Below are positions 25,682 through 38,523 of a stretch of DNA of 64,000 nucleotides, one piece after another (within the stretch, counting starts at the first letter, position 1; every line of letters begins with the position of its first letter). A program made the position numbers and the translations under genes. The DNA is from Tetracladium setigerum (Eukaryota; Ascomycota; Leotiomycetes; Helotiales). The DNA lies in the NCBI GenBank assembly GCA_031472005.1, contig PZJY01000005.1:2046001-2110000 (forward strand), written 5' to 3'. Below the pieces are notes generated by a model. That model made no database searches, had not been told where the DNA came from, and saw only the letters and a list, made by a program, of their open reading frames with translations.

Positions 25682-28600
25682 TCAACCCTTAACGCTACTC
25701 CCTATGCTACTCACACTATCCTTGATCTTATCACCAAAACCACCCATCCACTTGGGCATCTTCCCACTAACCCTCACCCGCCCTTCCACAATCATCTCAA
25801 CGATATTGATAACACCAAAGGCACTACTGCCCAACGCTCTGAAGAATGCTACGGCAGCTACAGCCCACAGAATGAATTTCAAGTAGAAATTGTCTCCTAC
25901 ACCAGTAGCACCGTACGCTTCGCTGACCGCCATGGCCAAGATAGCATTTGCAACCATCCAGCAAACAACCATGTAGGTGCGCACAGATTTGTAGTAATCT
26001 TCTTGCTGTTGGGCTTCTGACACTGGTTGCTCGGGTACTTCGAGGCGATCGCGGAGATTCCGGAGAGCTTCATCGTAGCCGGAATCGATATCGAGTTGTT
26101 CAGAGGGCATCTCGACTTCAACGGTGGCGGATTTACCAGTGTCAGTGGCGGCTCCAAGATCGGTGCATACGATGTTATCTCCTTTGGTACCCCATGAAAT
26201 ATCGTGGGTGTTGCAGAAGGCGTAGACCTGGAGAGTACATATGTATGAGGGAAGGAGGAGGAAGTACTGGAGAGAGGAAGTGAACATGTGCCATGGATCG
26301 AGGTAGAGGAAGGACATCAGGAAGTAGAGACCGACAGTGGATGCCGTAGAGATGATGAGATTGGTGAAGACGTTGTCGCCAATGGAGATTTCACTACTTT
26401 TCTTGAGCTGGCGTATGATGATGTAGAAACAGGCGAAGATGTTGTAAGCCATGATGACGGCGTAGATGACCATGGACGAGAAATAGATTCTCTTGGCACC
26501 TTGTGGCCGGTTACCCATCGAGACAATAAATTGCGTGCAAATGAGGAGGACTAGAACGTAGCGGAATATAATGAAAATGTATAGTCCGATTTTGTGTCCG
26601 AAGGGGTCGACCAGTGGATCTGAGAGAGAGCCGGCGATGAAGTAAAAGGTCAGGTAGAAGTTGGCGAGGGAGAAGAAGGTAAACAGCAGACTGATGAACT
26701 GGTAGACGAATTCGATGTGGAGAAGGACTTTGCGCCCAATAGTATGGTCTGTTTGCCAAACTTGTTTGAAGTGCACCAGAGAATACACTGCAGCGAAGAA
26801 AGCTCCATTAAGCCATCTTCTGCGTTGAGAGATAAATTCGGGAACGGCATCTACAATTGTCAGTACAACCATCGAGGATCTAATAAAGAGAGCTTACCTG
26901 GCACATCTGTCTCTCCAACGCAACTCTTCACATACTTCAGAATCCACCTCTCGTCTCTCTTTGCTACCAACTCCCAACAGAGGATACGATCCTCAGCCAA
27001 GTACATGTTGGCAGTAAAAACATCTGCATTTTGACCGTGCAATGTCTCGCCCTTGAAATATTGACTGAGGGGACCATGTCCTGTATGGTCATTCTGAAGT
27101 GCATGGTATCGATAGGCGCTCAACGCACCAGGCAGGACGGTAATATAACCAAACACTGATTCCAATGGCTTATCCAGAATATTGGACATCTTATACTCGA
27201 AGTTTTGCGATGCCACCAAAGGATTGAAGAGCCCAGTTCCATATTTGCCTTTCATGGCTTTGATCTCACCACAAGCACCAGCAACGTTCGAATCGGTATC
27301 GAAGGCTTTCCATAGATGATACAACGAGTTTCCACCGGGTTTTGTGCCAACATCCAGCAAAATGCAGATGTTGGGCGTAAGAGCTCGCCCAAAAGCGTTG
27401 AAGAACCATCTGTGAGAGTTCAATTTCTTTGCGTTCTTCTCCTTCAGACAGAAAATCATCTGGACAGGGACAATTCCCTTCTCTGCTCCTTTGAATTTCA
27501 GATCTGAGTCCAGCGAAACTTGAGTGGTATATTCGTAGACGTGAGCCTGCACCTCCATCTTGTTGACCAAATTTTTGGCAATGCCATCTTGGTAGATTCC
27601 CATGGCCGCGAGAGCATCCAAAGTTCGAGGATGAATCTTTTGTCTCCCATCGGAAACAATACACACTACAATCTTTTGCCATCCCTGCTCTCCCCAAGTT
27701 CTCGACTTGGAACGACTGCAGAAATGTGAAATGTTCTTCATAACAGCGTGCATAGTCCTTGTGAAATCAATCTCGTTTTCGTTGTACATGGTAATGCAGA
27801 TGAAGAGCTCCGTTTCTCGAGCGGTTTTCCCGATATTTTGGCGCAGTTTGTAACCTTTAGATACAAAGTCATCCGGGTCGCAAGTGACAGCAGTGTATCG
27901 CATATGAGTGAACTCAATCTCGTCTCGCCGAGGCAAGAAACTATACAAAATTGTGGGAATCTTACACTCAAGAATGAGCGCTCCGTTGGTCAATTTGACC
28001 TCCTTCTTCGCCATTTGGGCTTGTCGCGCCCCTCTGCGTTCTTGCTTGCCATCTGGCGCGGGCCCGTGGTGTGCATAATCTCCCTTTTCATCTACATCGT
28101 CCGTCAGAGTATCGACTGACATATAAGAATCTCTCTGCCTCAAGCTGTGCGCCTTATCTGATTTCAATGGGCTGCTTGGTCCGAACACATCATCGGCATC
28201 GGCAATGTCGTTTTCGAGGGGAATTGAAATCGTAGCATCATCTGCAAATGTCGACTTGCGCGAATGGCCAGGGCCGGAAAAGAGAGGGGCTGGAGGGAGC
28301 GGGCGTCTAGGACTTCCTCCATATCTAGATGACGGCGTGCCGGGTCGTGGGCTTCCGTTGATATCGGCCGGCTCGAAGTTCAAGACAGAAGGCGGTGGCC
28401 TGACAAATTCGTTGGAACCTCCTCTGGTAGGACTCCAAGATCTTGTAGGCGAGCTTCTCCCGCTAGGGGCGTATGGGTATGAGTTGTCGGGAGGGGGCAT
28501 TGAAGGGGCATCGTCGATGATTGACGGTGCTCGTGAATGTGAAGGTGAAACTGTGGGTTGGTAGGATCTGCGGTAGGCACTATTGGACCTGCTGTGTAAG

Positions 28601-28983
28601 CTTTTTTCTCTTTGCAAAGCCTGTTCAAGGGTAGACAGAGGAGATTTGATCGGATGCTTGAGAGATCTTCTGTGCGAAGGTCCGCTGGGCAGGGTTGGCA
28701 GCAGCGGCGTCATGTCTACTGTTGGATACTTCCGCAGCTTACAGCCCAATTCAATTTCGTCTTCTTCCTTGAGAGACGCAGTATTTGCAGGCTGGGATAT
28801 TATATTTGAATGAAAGATGACCGGTGGTGGTGCGAGGTTCGAAAATACATACGGCCTGATATCCGGCTCATCATCCACAGAAGTCAGCAATCGAATACGC
28901 GATGGAGTGTGCATATCTTCATCTACATATGAAGGGGGCTCGCTGTAATTCGGAGGCCGTGAGGAGGTAGTTGAGCCGTCCAT
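25682..28983 (-). CDS. chsC: Chitin synthase, class I (division 1)
   Basis: Exons complement(25682..26850, 26898..28983), 1084 residues, with a 47-bp intron between DVP and DAVPEF. A disordered N-terminal region of about 330 residues, rich in S and P, precedes the catalytic domain. That domain carries KIPTILYSFLPRRDE, EFTHMRYTAVTCDPDDF, CLKEKNAKKLNSHRWFFNAF, the acceptor motif YLAEDRILCWEL and the catalytic QRRRW. About seven hydrophobic segments follow QRRRW and form the chitin translocation channel. It polymerises UDP-GlcNAc into chitin at the plasma membrane. The wording KLTNGALILECKIPTIL and RRWLNGAFFAAVYSLVHF fits class I (ChsC/CHS-3 type) rather than class II or III; class assignment is from memory of the families. 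Start: the ATG at 28983 gives a rather long N-terminus; a later start is possible. Confidence 0.9.
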
Positions 28984-29862
28984 TTTGAACTGCGTGAGTT
29001 GATGGATGTGTTCGTTTGAGGAGTGAAATGCGCTTCAAGTTGGCGACATCTGTAGATGGGGCTGGTAGAAGGTATTCGGTCGCGAATGCGCAGCGATCAA
29101 GACGGTATGAATTATTTGACTGAGGTATGTGGTTCTCTTCAACAGTTAAACAAACGCTGTTCAATCCTATGCGTCGTCAGCTGGAGAGAAGTGTTGACTG
29201 CAGAGCCGAAAACAATAATGCTAAGCGTAACCACGGCAACGAACGACCACCCCTCATGAAACCTTGGATCAATCGCATGTGAGGAGCATCCGAGACTCCG
29301 AGCTCAATTTACGACAACTTTACGTGAGGATAATAATAGAAGTGGGCCAAAGGTGTGCCCAAAAGAGACCTGTCAAATTGATCAAGTGACAGACTAGCAA
29401 CAGAATTTGCGGGCATTATTTTTCAGTAATTACTACGTCTACCAAGATTCAGTCAGTACTCTTCTTCACTTTCCAAGTGCATTTTTTCACCCCGGAAGTG
29501 TAACAAAACAATCAGTCCACGACCTTTGAAGATTTTCAATGAGATTTCCAAGTTGGTTGGATCATAAAATCTACACAAACCGACCACATGCCTTCTCCCT
29601 TTATATCCGACTCAACATCCTCCACAAATCATGACTATGAGAAAAAAAAACCTCTGATCAGCCCATAGCCTAAAATGTGGCAAATGGACTTCTATGATAC
29701 AGTAGGGGGTATTTTCCGCGTTACCCAACGCCTGAGACGAAGTTTGATGACAAGAAAATGTGAGCGGCAGGCTCGAATCAGTCGAGGCTGATGAGATGTT
29801 TATTGTACAGTTTAGGTGGGTATCAGAGGGTAAAGGAGAATGAGACGCAAGGCGCGTTTCTC
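28984..29862. other. Intergenic: chitin synthase promoter
   Basis: About 880 bp upstream of the chitin synthase start and downstream of MSB2. It has a run of nine A at about 29642-29650 and a TACAGTA motif at 29698. No gene seen. Confidence 0.55.
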
Positions 29863-32594
29863 TCAGTTCCATCCAAGCGAGTTCTCTGCCATCATGGGCG
29901 CCGAGATCTGTGCTGTTCGTGCAGAGTTGCCCGTTCTTCCACTTCCCCTACTGTTCCTATCGTTTGTTCCGGCAGAAGAGATACGACCGCCTGACATGTA
30001 GGCTCCGCCAGACAAACTGCCACCGGAGTGCATCATCTCGGATGGGTTGACTGAGGATTGTGATCGGCGGTGGTTTTGCTTGCGCTTCTTGTATCTTCGG
30101 GCAATCAAAAACATGGCAGCTCCATATGCAGCAGCTCCACCAATACCGGCCATGATAATTCCTGCAGTAGCCCCATTGACCTTTCCAGATGAAGTTGCTT
30201 GGTTGTCATTGAAGAGACCATCATTGGGTTGTCCAGCAGTTTCAGTAGCCGAATTTCCGCTGCCCGTGCCAGTTCCCCCACCACCACCAAGGGTATCTCC
30301 AGGTGTGAGAGGAATTCCGGCATTGATGTAGTTCATCAAGGTGTTGATGCGTTCATCAGCGTTATTGTAGAGTGGAGTAGCAGGAAGATGGATATCAACT
30401 TTCAATTGACTGAACTTGTTGCTTGGAATGTACGCTCGTGCCACGGTGGTGATAAAGCCGATTTGCGCGGTGGTGTCTAGCGGCAAAAGGCTCTTAATGG
30501 TGACCTGGTCACGTCGAAGTGCCAGACCATCAGCAATACCTTGGGGCAAGTACTCAAAGATCTGAGCGGAAGACATGGAGTTGGCGACAACGAACTTGTA
30601 GTTCAATGGATACAAGAATCCAACTTGAATCTCAATTGAGTCTGCGGGGGCGACTGTGTTCACGCTTTCGTTAGGATTGACAATAACACGTGGCAGATCA
30701 CTGGAAATTCCGGTTGGTTCAGCAGTGTGAGAAACTCCAGGAGTGAAGCTGGGAGTAGGGGCAGCGATGAGAGATGGGCCCATATCCATAGTCGTTCCAT
30801 CGTCGATTCCCGTGACTGGAGTTCCAGTTGGACCTGCGACAGGTGTAGTTATTGGTCCTCCGATGGCAGTGGAGTTGGATGGAGGAGTTGGGATTAGTGG
30901 CTCTGAAGTCACAGGGGTTGCCGTGACGGTCCCATTACCACCGGCGGGAGGAAGAGTCACGGGCGTGGTTGTTGGAGTTTCTTCGGGGGGACGATAGTGG
31001 TACCATTTCCAACAGGTGGCTCTGTGATGGGTGTTGGCTCGATGCTGACAGTTCCATTGTTTACGGGAGGATCAGTAATTTCAGGACCTGGGGCGCTCGT
31101 GGTAGTTTCGGTGCCGTTGCCAACTGGATCAATAGTGGTGGTGGTTCCTGGCTCAATTGGCGTCTCGGTTGGACCAGCGGGAGGAGTTGTAGTGACTGGC
31201 TCCGGGGTAGGAGTTGGCTCTGGAGTTGGAGTTGGCTGATCAAGTGGAGTAGTGACACTAACATCAGTTGAGATGTCAACAGGAATTGAAACAGTTTCCG
31301 ACACTGGAACGGTCGTAGTAATTGGCTCTGTGTCCGGAAGAGCTGTGCTGACAGTAACAGGTGGTTCAATAACAAGAGTAGAAGTTGCCGACAAGATGTC
31401 CGAGATGATATCACCTAGTCCTTTAGACGAGGTCGTTTCTGGCTCGGCCGTGGGCGTTGGAGTGGGAGTAACGCCTCCGTCAGATGCAGTGACGCTGGTG
31501 TCTGGTGCAAGAGTGGTGGTTGGATCAAGCAGAGTGAGAATGGGATCAAGCAGACCAGATTTGGTGGCGGATGGTGTGGTAGTTGGTTCCTCAAGCGTCT
31601 CTTGCGTTGGCGTTGAAACTGGGACAGAGGTTGGCTCCTCAACTGGTTCCTTTGTAGTTGCTGACACTGGCGCAGAAGTTGGCTCCTCGACTGGCTCTTT
31701 TGTAGTCGTTGACACTGGAGTTGAGATGGGCTCTGAAGTGGCATCGTCTGGAATGGTAGTTGGGGCTTTGGTTGGTGTTTCGGTGGGACTCTCTGGCGCT
31801 GGCTTCGAAGATGTGGTGACTGGAGCTTTTGAAGTGTCTTCCTCGGGGGTCGTAGTTGGAGCTGGCGAAGCCGAGGGTGTTGTCGTTGGAACTAACTCAC
31901 TGATGATCGAAGAAACATCTACAATCGGTGCCTTTGTTGTTGTCGTGGGTTCCTCGGGAGCTAAAGTGCTTGTTGGGGCAGCAGTTGGTGCAGTTGGTGC
32001 AGCAGTTGTTCCTCCTCCGGGACCTGTGAATGTCACACCATCATCCGTGGACGTTGGCTGCTCCTCAGCGGCTGATGTAGAAGGAGTTGTCTCTGCTGGT
32101 GGTGACAAAATTCCACCTGGTCCAAAAAGAATTCCTCCCACGGAAGTGGTGGGGGCAGTTGTCTCTGGAGCAGTTGTCTCCGGAGTAGTCTCCTTGGGAG
32201 TGGTGGGTGTGGGTTGAACGATCACCTCGGGGAATCCTCCAGTTGACTGACTTGCAGGCTCATCAGTTGGCTGGACAATTTCAAAGGTGGTCCTGGTAGA
32301 GATGGTAACTGTGGTTACTGGACTCTCCTCCGCTGGCTGTCGAGTTGGAGTTCTCGACTCGGAGTTCTCGCCAGTGATGCCATTTAAAATATCCGTCAAC
32401 GACCTCCGGGTAGATGTTGTCAAGGTACTTGGGGTTGTCTCTTCGGGTGTAGCGCTGGTGATGGTAGAGTTTGTAAATATTTGGCGCTTGACTTGTCGAG
32501 GGAAATAAAACTTGGGTCTCCTCGGCGCTTCGGTAGCACTGGCGAAAGCAGACAGGAAGGCTACAGAAGCCAGGACTAGTGTTGGTGTATGCAT
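29863..32594 (-). CDS. MSB2: Signalling mucin, Msb2-like (apparent 1-nt frame break)
   Basis: Two overlapping minus-strand frames (32594-30957 and 30960-29863) form one protein of about 910 residues if the six-C run (plus strand G, 30985-30990) held seven bases. The start ATG at 32594 gives a signal peptide (LVLASVAFLSAFASATEA). About 600 residues of Ser/Thr/Pro-rich mucin sequence follow, then at about 636-750 a folded extracellular domain resembling the Hkr1-Msb2 homology region (IQVGFLYPLNYKFVV, IFEYLPQGIADGL), one membrane helix at about 809-832 (GIIMAGIGGAAAYGAAMFLI), a basic stop-transfer and a short tail ending in MMAENSLGWN. Msb2 works with Sho1 and Cdc42 upstream of the filamentation/pathogenicity MAPK and senses surfaces and wall stress. 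As read, the first frame would stop before the folded domain and the anchor. Confidence 0.85.
31580..31735 (-). repeat. 48-bp (16-residue) tandem repeat in the mucin domain
   Basis: About three imperfect copies of a unit reading roughly TTKEPVEEPTSAPVSA. Such in-frame units commonly vary in copy number among mucin alleles. Confidence 0.75.
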
Positions 32595-34089
32595 CTTCGA
32601 AGGCTATAGATGTTGGCAATATGGGTCCAAAATGCTCTACTCGGGATATGGTGAAGATAAGGGTTGAAAGTAATGTGTCAGAGCTATGGGAGTCAGTCTC
32701 TACGTCTGCCGGGTGGGAGTCAATACAACTACTGACTGTCAGGGCAGATGGATGAACGAGTGTACTTGACAAAGATGTCAAAGAGCGTTACTACAGTCAA
32801 CAGTCAGCATAATTGATCGTTGAGAATGGTGTGCCGTCCTGATATCGTTGGGTTGTGGTTCGTTGTTTTGTCGCATCCACCTCGACTGGACCTCCCAAAC
32901 GACCCGAGCCAGCTTCCTCGACCTCCCACGGCAATTCTCCCAGGAATAAGACCACACTCACTTATTCAGATTAAAGGACAGGTCGTAGAATGTATATTGG
33001 GATTGCGAGGGGCTCAAATGAGTGTCGTGACGAAATATCGTCCGGGGAGAAAGCGTTAAATCGTTTCTGCTCTTCTTCGCAACTTCGGTTCGCGCGCGAT
33101 CAAGACCGACCGATCATTATCCAGAGGCCTCCGGAGGCTCTCGCAATTCGTAGTACGAGTTCGTCGATTGAACGAGCTCTCGATTGAAATCGTGCGAGCA
33201 AGCTTGCACGTTGAGTTGAATGCGGAGGGAGGAGGGGGAGAGAGAGCTTGAGGATGCGAAGGTGGTGAGGGCGAAGGCGAAGGTAGTGAGAGGAAGGTGA
33301 GGAAGTGAGAGAAAGCGATCGTGTAGCCAGCAGCAAGTGGGTGGCTGCACTTTGACTTCGGTGTGGTGCACAGGCTGGCTCGTAGTGGTGTGCTTGGGAA
33401 GTTGGGGGGGCCTTGAAAGTGCTTTCTCACTCCTCCCTTCCCTAGTCTGACAACGAGAAGAGTCCAAGGATGTTGAACAGGGGAGTTTAGGAGGCGGCTG
33501 CTGCGCGGATCTTGGCCACCGGTTAGGGAGGGAGGTGGTTATTGAAAATAATAATACAAAAGTGCAGTCCACTGTCCACCACTCTTGATTATTTTAGGCC
33601 GTGCAGCGTATTATTACGTGCCCATGCCTTATGTACTGTGCAGTACCTACAGTACAGTACATACTTCGTAATCTTATACATCCACGACGGCGGTCCTGGG
33701 TACAAAGCAAGGAAGGAACTCTGTCAGATCAGATTCATCAGACACATCAATTACACTCCGACCGAAGTCTCTCGCTTGGGTCCGGACTCTTTGATGTAGT
33801 CTCTCGCCTACGTGTAAACAAACACACACCTCAACGCCCTGGATCATTGCGAACACAGATGCACAAAACAATAGCATGAGAGAGCATCAAAGGCCGTTGA
33901 GTCGGCCAGCTGTACGAGGCACAGGACAGTCCTCGGATGGGCGAGGCCCTATTCGTTACGGTAGATGCTGCCCAAACTGGCTAAAGTGTGCCGCCCAACT
34001 ATGCATTTTTATCCCTTCTTCAATGCAGCCTCCACGCTAGCTTGACTTTCAATTTTCCCCTGGCTTGCACACCCCGTCATTTACCCGTC
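32595..34089. other. Intergenic: MSB2 promoter region
   Basis: About 1.5 kb upstream of MSB2. It contains purine-rich tracts at about 33220-33300 and a cluster of overlapping TACAGTA motifs at 33648 and 33653. The open frames here are low complexity (S/P/L-rich) on the minus strand and I do not call them genes. Confidence 0.5.
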
Positions 34090-35395
34090 AAATCACACAC
34101 TTTCCTGGTGTTTTGGGTCGGCCCTAGCCTCAAATTTAATATCCCGGAGCCAGTCCCTAATTTGAAGATCCCTCCACATGAACTCCACAGCTCGACGGGA
34201 TCGCAAAGTGCGACCTCGTGGACTGTGAGCTCCATTCTCATCAGGAATAATGTCAGACAAGAAAGCAGAATCGCCAGCGTTGGCAAAGATGGTAGAGAAA
34301 TCTGCATCGTCGAACGTCGCGCCAACGACCTGACAATTCATAATTCCTGCATAAAGCACCATGAATTATCAGCCTCCATTATCAAGAAATGGCTTTTGAG
34401 GTGGGGAGATTTTTTCCCGAGATCAATGCAGAGACGCGTTAGGGTCATTGCTCAATACTCCGTAGTCAGTAACCTTTTTATGCACGGTTTTATCCACTCT
34501 ACAATTTTATGATCAACGGTCGAAGTCGTGCTCATAGCACTTATGGAGCACAATGTCCAACTCCTCGACCGTGAAGCTCGTGAGGAAAGCAATGTTATCT
34601 TTCAATTTGAATGATGAGACATCAAATCTACGAAAGAACAGGTCCCGGACAGTGGAACTCGGCCAGACCTTTCAATTTTAAGCTTCTCACAAGAAGCGCG
34701 AGTCCGCGACTGGCAGAAGCAGGAGGTTTTGACGCTGAAGAGCTAAAATTAAAATTATATCTACCCGAAAGAGCGAACCAAACTCCAGAGATGCCCATAG
34801 CAAAGGTCTTTTGACTCTTTTGAGAGAGCGGATCACAGATATGGCGAGATCTGAGAGTATTCTCATCTTAAACTCCGCTTGTTCATCCAGGACAGGAAGA
34901 AAGTGGATGCTACAACAGCCGACAAGGGAAAGAGTGCTTGGAAAAGGGTAGAAATCGAGCGCTGCTGGAATCTGGAATCCTTCATGAACCCGCGCCACCG
35001 AATCTCACAAACTCGCAGTCTTGCAGTCTTCCAGATCGAAAAAATGCCTCGAATAATCCATGACAAAGGGGCAGAGTGCGTTGAGAGTGTCAGCATTCCT
35101 TGCAACAGCCCCTTGTGTCCCACATCAGCATGCATCTCGTACACTGAACAAATATCGAAAAGGCTCGCGCCGGGTGAACAACAGCCCAATCCGAAAGAAC
35201 TTCATTCTCGAAGTTGGTGAAGAAGCTTAAACGTTTCAAACTCGGTTCTTCGGGTCACTGCTGTACTAATACCAACGACAGCCGCTGGATTACTCGGTAT
35301 TTTCTTGAAGCTATGGTGTTGTTGAATTGAAGTCATCACGTTGGGAAAAAAATCAATCGGGAGGTCGAAGATCGGTCGTCTTGGCTGCATCTCCA
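34090..35395 (-). pseudogene. Decayed gene-like stretch, family not recognised
   Basis: Several minus-strand fragments look coding but do not join into one frame. Around 35200-35391 is a frame with PRRPIFDLPIDFFPNVM and TEFETFKLLHQLRE that meets a TGA. The same frame continues after the TGA with SSFGLGCCSPGASLFDIC and, after a one-base shift near a GGG, with NADTLNALCPFVMDYSRHFF. Near 34500-34620 is TSFTVEELDIVLHKCYEH. At 34100-34340 is FSTIFANAGDSAFLSDII followed by RRAVEFMWRDLQ. The shifts and the stop suggest a broken gene, or two neighbouring ones. Given the G/C-run shifts elsewhere, part of the damage may be sequencing error. I cannot name a function, and intergenic DNA by chance remains possible. 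Confidence 0.3.
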
Positions 35396-37730
35396 ACAAA
35401 CTTTACAAAATTATATCGAGAAATCCTTTTTTGAAGATGGAATTCGGGGCACTCCGAAACCCCCAGATCTACCTTGTACTGTATCAACAAAGAGTTCCTT
35501 CTTATCTCCAACACTTCAACCACCATCAAAATCTAACCAGGGCACGGAGCCGAAGTCTCCAACTTGGCAGGTCAAGGAGTAAGGATTGTACGGTACCGAC
35601 GAACCGTACCAGTTTAACTCCAACTCAACAACCCACATGAATCTCATATAAAACACTTGTCGACACTCCTTCCTGCCCTTCACAGAACCAATTCCCGAGC
35701 CCTTTCTCTCAAAAATTGTCGGTACTGCAATCCGACATCCTGGATACTTCCCTTATCACATAATCACAACCACCACCGCCACGTTTTCGCCCCCTCACGT
35801 TTCAGTCAAAAATCTTAAAATCCCCCTCACGTTTCACCCTGCGGAACCTTTATCATCCCATCCTTTCGCACTATGACGTGGAGAGTGGATGTGGCATCAT
35901 TTTCTTCTGGAATACTGATCGCTCTCAGTTGATGATGTATGATTCATGTTTCGTTTCCTGGGGTTTATCCTCATAACATGTTGACTGGAAACATCTCACG
36001 ATAATTTTACTTTTCAGCGTTGCGACTTTTGTTTGAAGTGTCTAAAGTTTGAGCCTTCGACGTCAGAAATTCAGGAGAGAACCAGAGGGTGAAGTTCGTT
36101 GTTGATTACATACTGTACCAAGTACTTGCTCGGTTTGTTAGCCGTGCTGCTTGATAACACGTCGTGCTTGTGACAAGTGTTCGGTAGTGAACAGTATGCC
36201 AATTTACAACAACACAGTCCTCTTAATGCCGCAACATAGTTAAAGTCTTTCCCGCCTGTTGAATCGTTGTTCCTCGGTATGTGATTGTGAACGGTCATTT
36301 CCCACCGGCACACACAGGCCAGCTGTCACTTTACTATAGTCCCCGTAATTTGGAATGCTCCTTGTTTCTATTGTAACCCACCTGGTGCCAAGTTCCTCCC
36401 TTAATTGCAAGGAAATGAAAAACTAAACTTCATCATGCATCGTACTGCTTCTTATTTCCTTTTTTGTCGGAGAATCAAGTCCTTCAATATCGAAGCCGCA
36501 AGGTTTCAATTGCTTGATACTCATTATTTACCATACAATCCGATCAGAGTGGTATGCTTAATGTGACATTTCCTGGATACAGAGGCACGCTCTCTTGAAT
36601 ACAGACGAGTATACACCGTGCCGAAAATTGTCGCCAGCACTTAAAAGAAATTGCGGTCGGCATCAAGGTTCGTTCCTCGAACCCAGGTCGCTTCAGTGAG
36701 CAATAGTAGCGATTAGTAGTATCCTTCCCAAATGGATTCCTCGAGAACTACAACTAGATTTTCTTGGCTTTCGAATTTTATGCTCCTCCAGACTTCAAAT
36801 AATATCAACACGTGGGCTAGCTACATTTCAAAATGGGATACGCTGTCATCTTGCTTTCAGATCTGGTGTATTTGACGAGTGACGTTATGCCTATGTTAGT
36901 TTGTTTAAGTTATGCATGTGTATTTTGGCTCGCTCCATGCTGGAGTTAGCTCGCTTATTTGGGAGTCAAATCTTGAGTTTTTGTTTACGAATATATTTCT
37001 CCTCCACCATGATTCACAGTCCTTATTATTCTGCGCATGGTCAAATGACAATCAGTAGATGTGCAGATCTTGGGCCAATTCTACTATATGGCTAGTCAAA
37101 AACCGGTATGCAACACACTCCTTTTTCATATTTCAAGAAAAGGCCTCAATCTAAGCACTAGCAATGACTTTTGGTCAGTGGCATTTTGGTCACTTAGGAC
37201 CACCTTGAGAATATTTGAGAAGTAACATAGATACTTCTGCCAACCCCGATCATTATTGTTCACTGTTAGAAACCTCAGTTTTGAATAACAGAAATGAGTT
37301 TGTGTCTGTGATAATATGATAAACTTGAAGAAAATCCCACCAAAAAGTGCATACGTAGCTAAGAGATTGCCACTAACTATAGGTTTAAGGGGCCCCAATT
37401 CAATACAGAATATGAGTAATTATTTTCAACCTATGCCATTTCAATTTCTATGATGAATATTGCCCCTAAAAGGTCGAATCAGAGAAGCAGCGTAACTACA
37501 TCTTTCAGCTTTCAACTCGTTCCTCCTAAGAGTGAGGCTTTGTCCTCCACTTCTTTCGTCTGGGGAAGGTACAATCGAGCGTCAGTATTACAGCAACAAA
37601 AATCTCTTAAGATGAACACTTCAATTCAACATGACAACTCCTACAACTTTCACCTCCGTCAGCACATCGTCGTTTTCACTCAGCAGCATACCAACAGCAC
37701 TTACCAAAAAGCCGACACAAGAACAAAAAT
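35396..37730. other. Gene-poor, AT-richer intergenic stretch
   Basis: About 2.3 kb with frequent stops in all frames and no recognisable domain. TACTGTA motifs start at 35477 and 36111. A small hairpin lies at 36667-36683 (6-bp stem). The right end should hold the promoter of the 37.7-kb gene. Confidence 0.5.
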
Positions 37731-38523
37731 ATGTGTTATTACACATACTCGCATTATTTGCAATGCAAGCATCGAATCATCGAAGTGAACGCGTTCTGCG
37801 AGAAAGCGCTTTGGCGAGCTGCTATATCTGGCAACCTGAGTCCATGCCAAGAGATGATTTTCCATTACCAACTATGCAAAGCTTTCAACCCCATAATGGC
37901 CGCAAATCAAACAGTCCGACCGGCGGCGGAGGAGACACATGTCTGGAGAGGCTTGAGCGGATTCTGTAGGGTTTGCGAGTGGAGGCATGAGGTAAGTAGA
38001 TCGTTTCCATCTGGTCTGGGGAGACGGAGAGAAATGAAACTCATAATCCCGACTCATACTTTTGCCGAGTACATGCTCACAACTTCATTAGATGCCTAGG
38101 GTTCAGCATCTTCCAACCTACGAAAACATACATATCTCCTCATTTACCTCTCGAGATACCATTGCTAGCATCACTTCCTACAATGGACCGTCTATACCTT
38201 CAAAAGTAACCAGTCAACCCTCCTTCGAACACCCCTACGTATATCTCCCATACGTCAACCGTTCCCTCTACGAGCTTCTGGGAATTGCAGAGCAATACCA
38301 CGAGTGGCAACAGAGCACTTGCAAGATGTTATTCTTCCCTTCATCTTTTTTCCTGTTCACTTCATTTCCAAAGTGGAAGATGCCGGCGCACATTAATGGG
38401 GTTGCGGTTCAGGAGAGACCCAGCATGTACTTCACTATGAACTGTGGGTTGACGCCTTTAGATAGGAAGTATATTGGAGAGGAAGTCGCGAAGGGAAAGA
38501 CATTGAGGGATATCTGGAAGTAA
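37731..38523 (+). CDS. Small conserved-looking fungal protein, unknown function
   Basis: Two exons, 37731..37991 and 38092..38523, join in frame (donor CATGAG/GTAAGT, acceptor ATTAG) into about 230 residues. The N-terminus has spaced cysteines (MCYYTYSHYLQCKH, NAFCEK, SPCQEM), a pattern I associate with small uncharacterised ascomycete proteins. The C-terminal half (YVYLPYVNRSLYELLGIAEQYHEW) has no domain I know. The frame ends right after DIWK, but GTAAGT at 38520 could instead be a donor to a short third exon ending at about 38667. An upstream overlapping frame from 37631 may reflect an additional 5' exon. No signal peptide or membrane segment is seen. Function is not inferred. Confidence 0.5.

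Noticed and set aside
25682..28983. Assignment of the chitin synthase to class III
   Set aside because: The sequences around the QRRRW motif and the KIPTIL segment fit class I better.
31252..32217. 321-codon plus-strand open frame
   Set aside because: Antisense to the S/T/P-rich mucin repeats of MSB2; a V/G/S-rich translation is a composition artefact.
33056..33572. Minus-strand frames upstream of MSB2
   Set aside because: Low-complexity S/P/L translation with no domain, in overlapping frames; more likely promoter or 5' UTR sequence.
36667..36683. GGTTCG-loop-CGAACC hairpin resembling a tRNA T-arm
   Set aside because: No acceptor, D or anticodon arms could be fitted on either strand.
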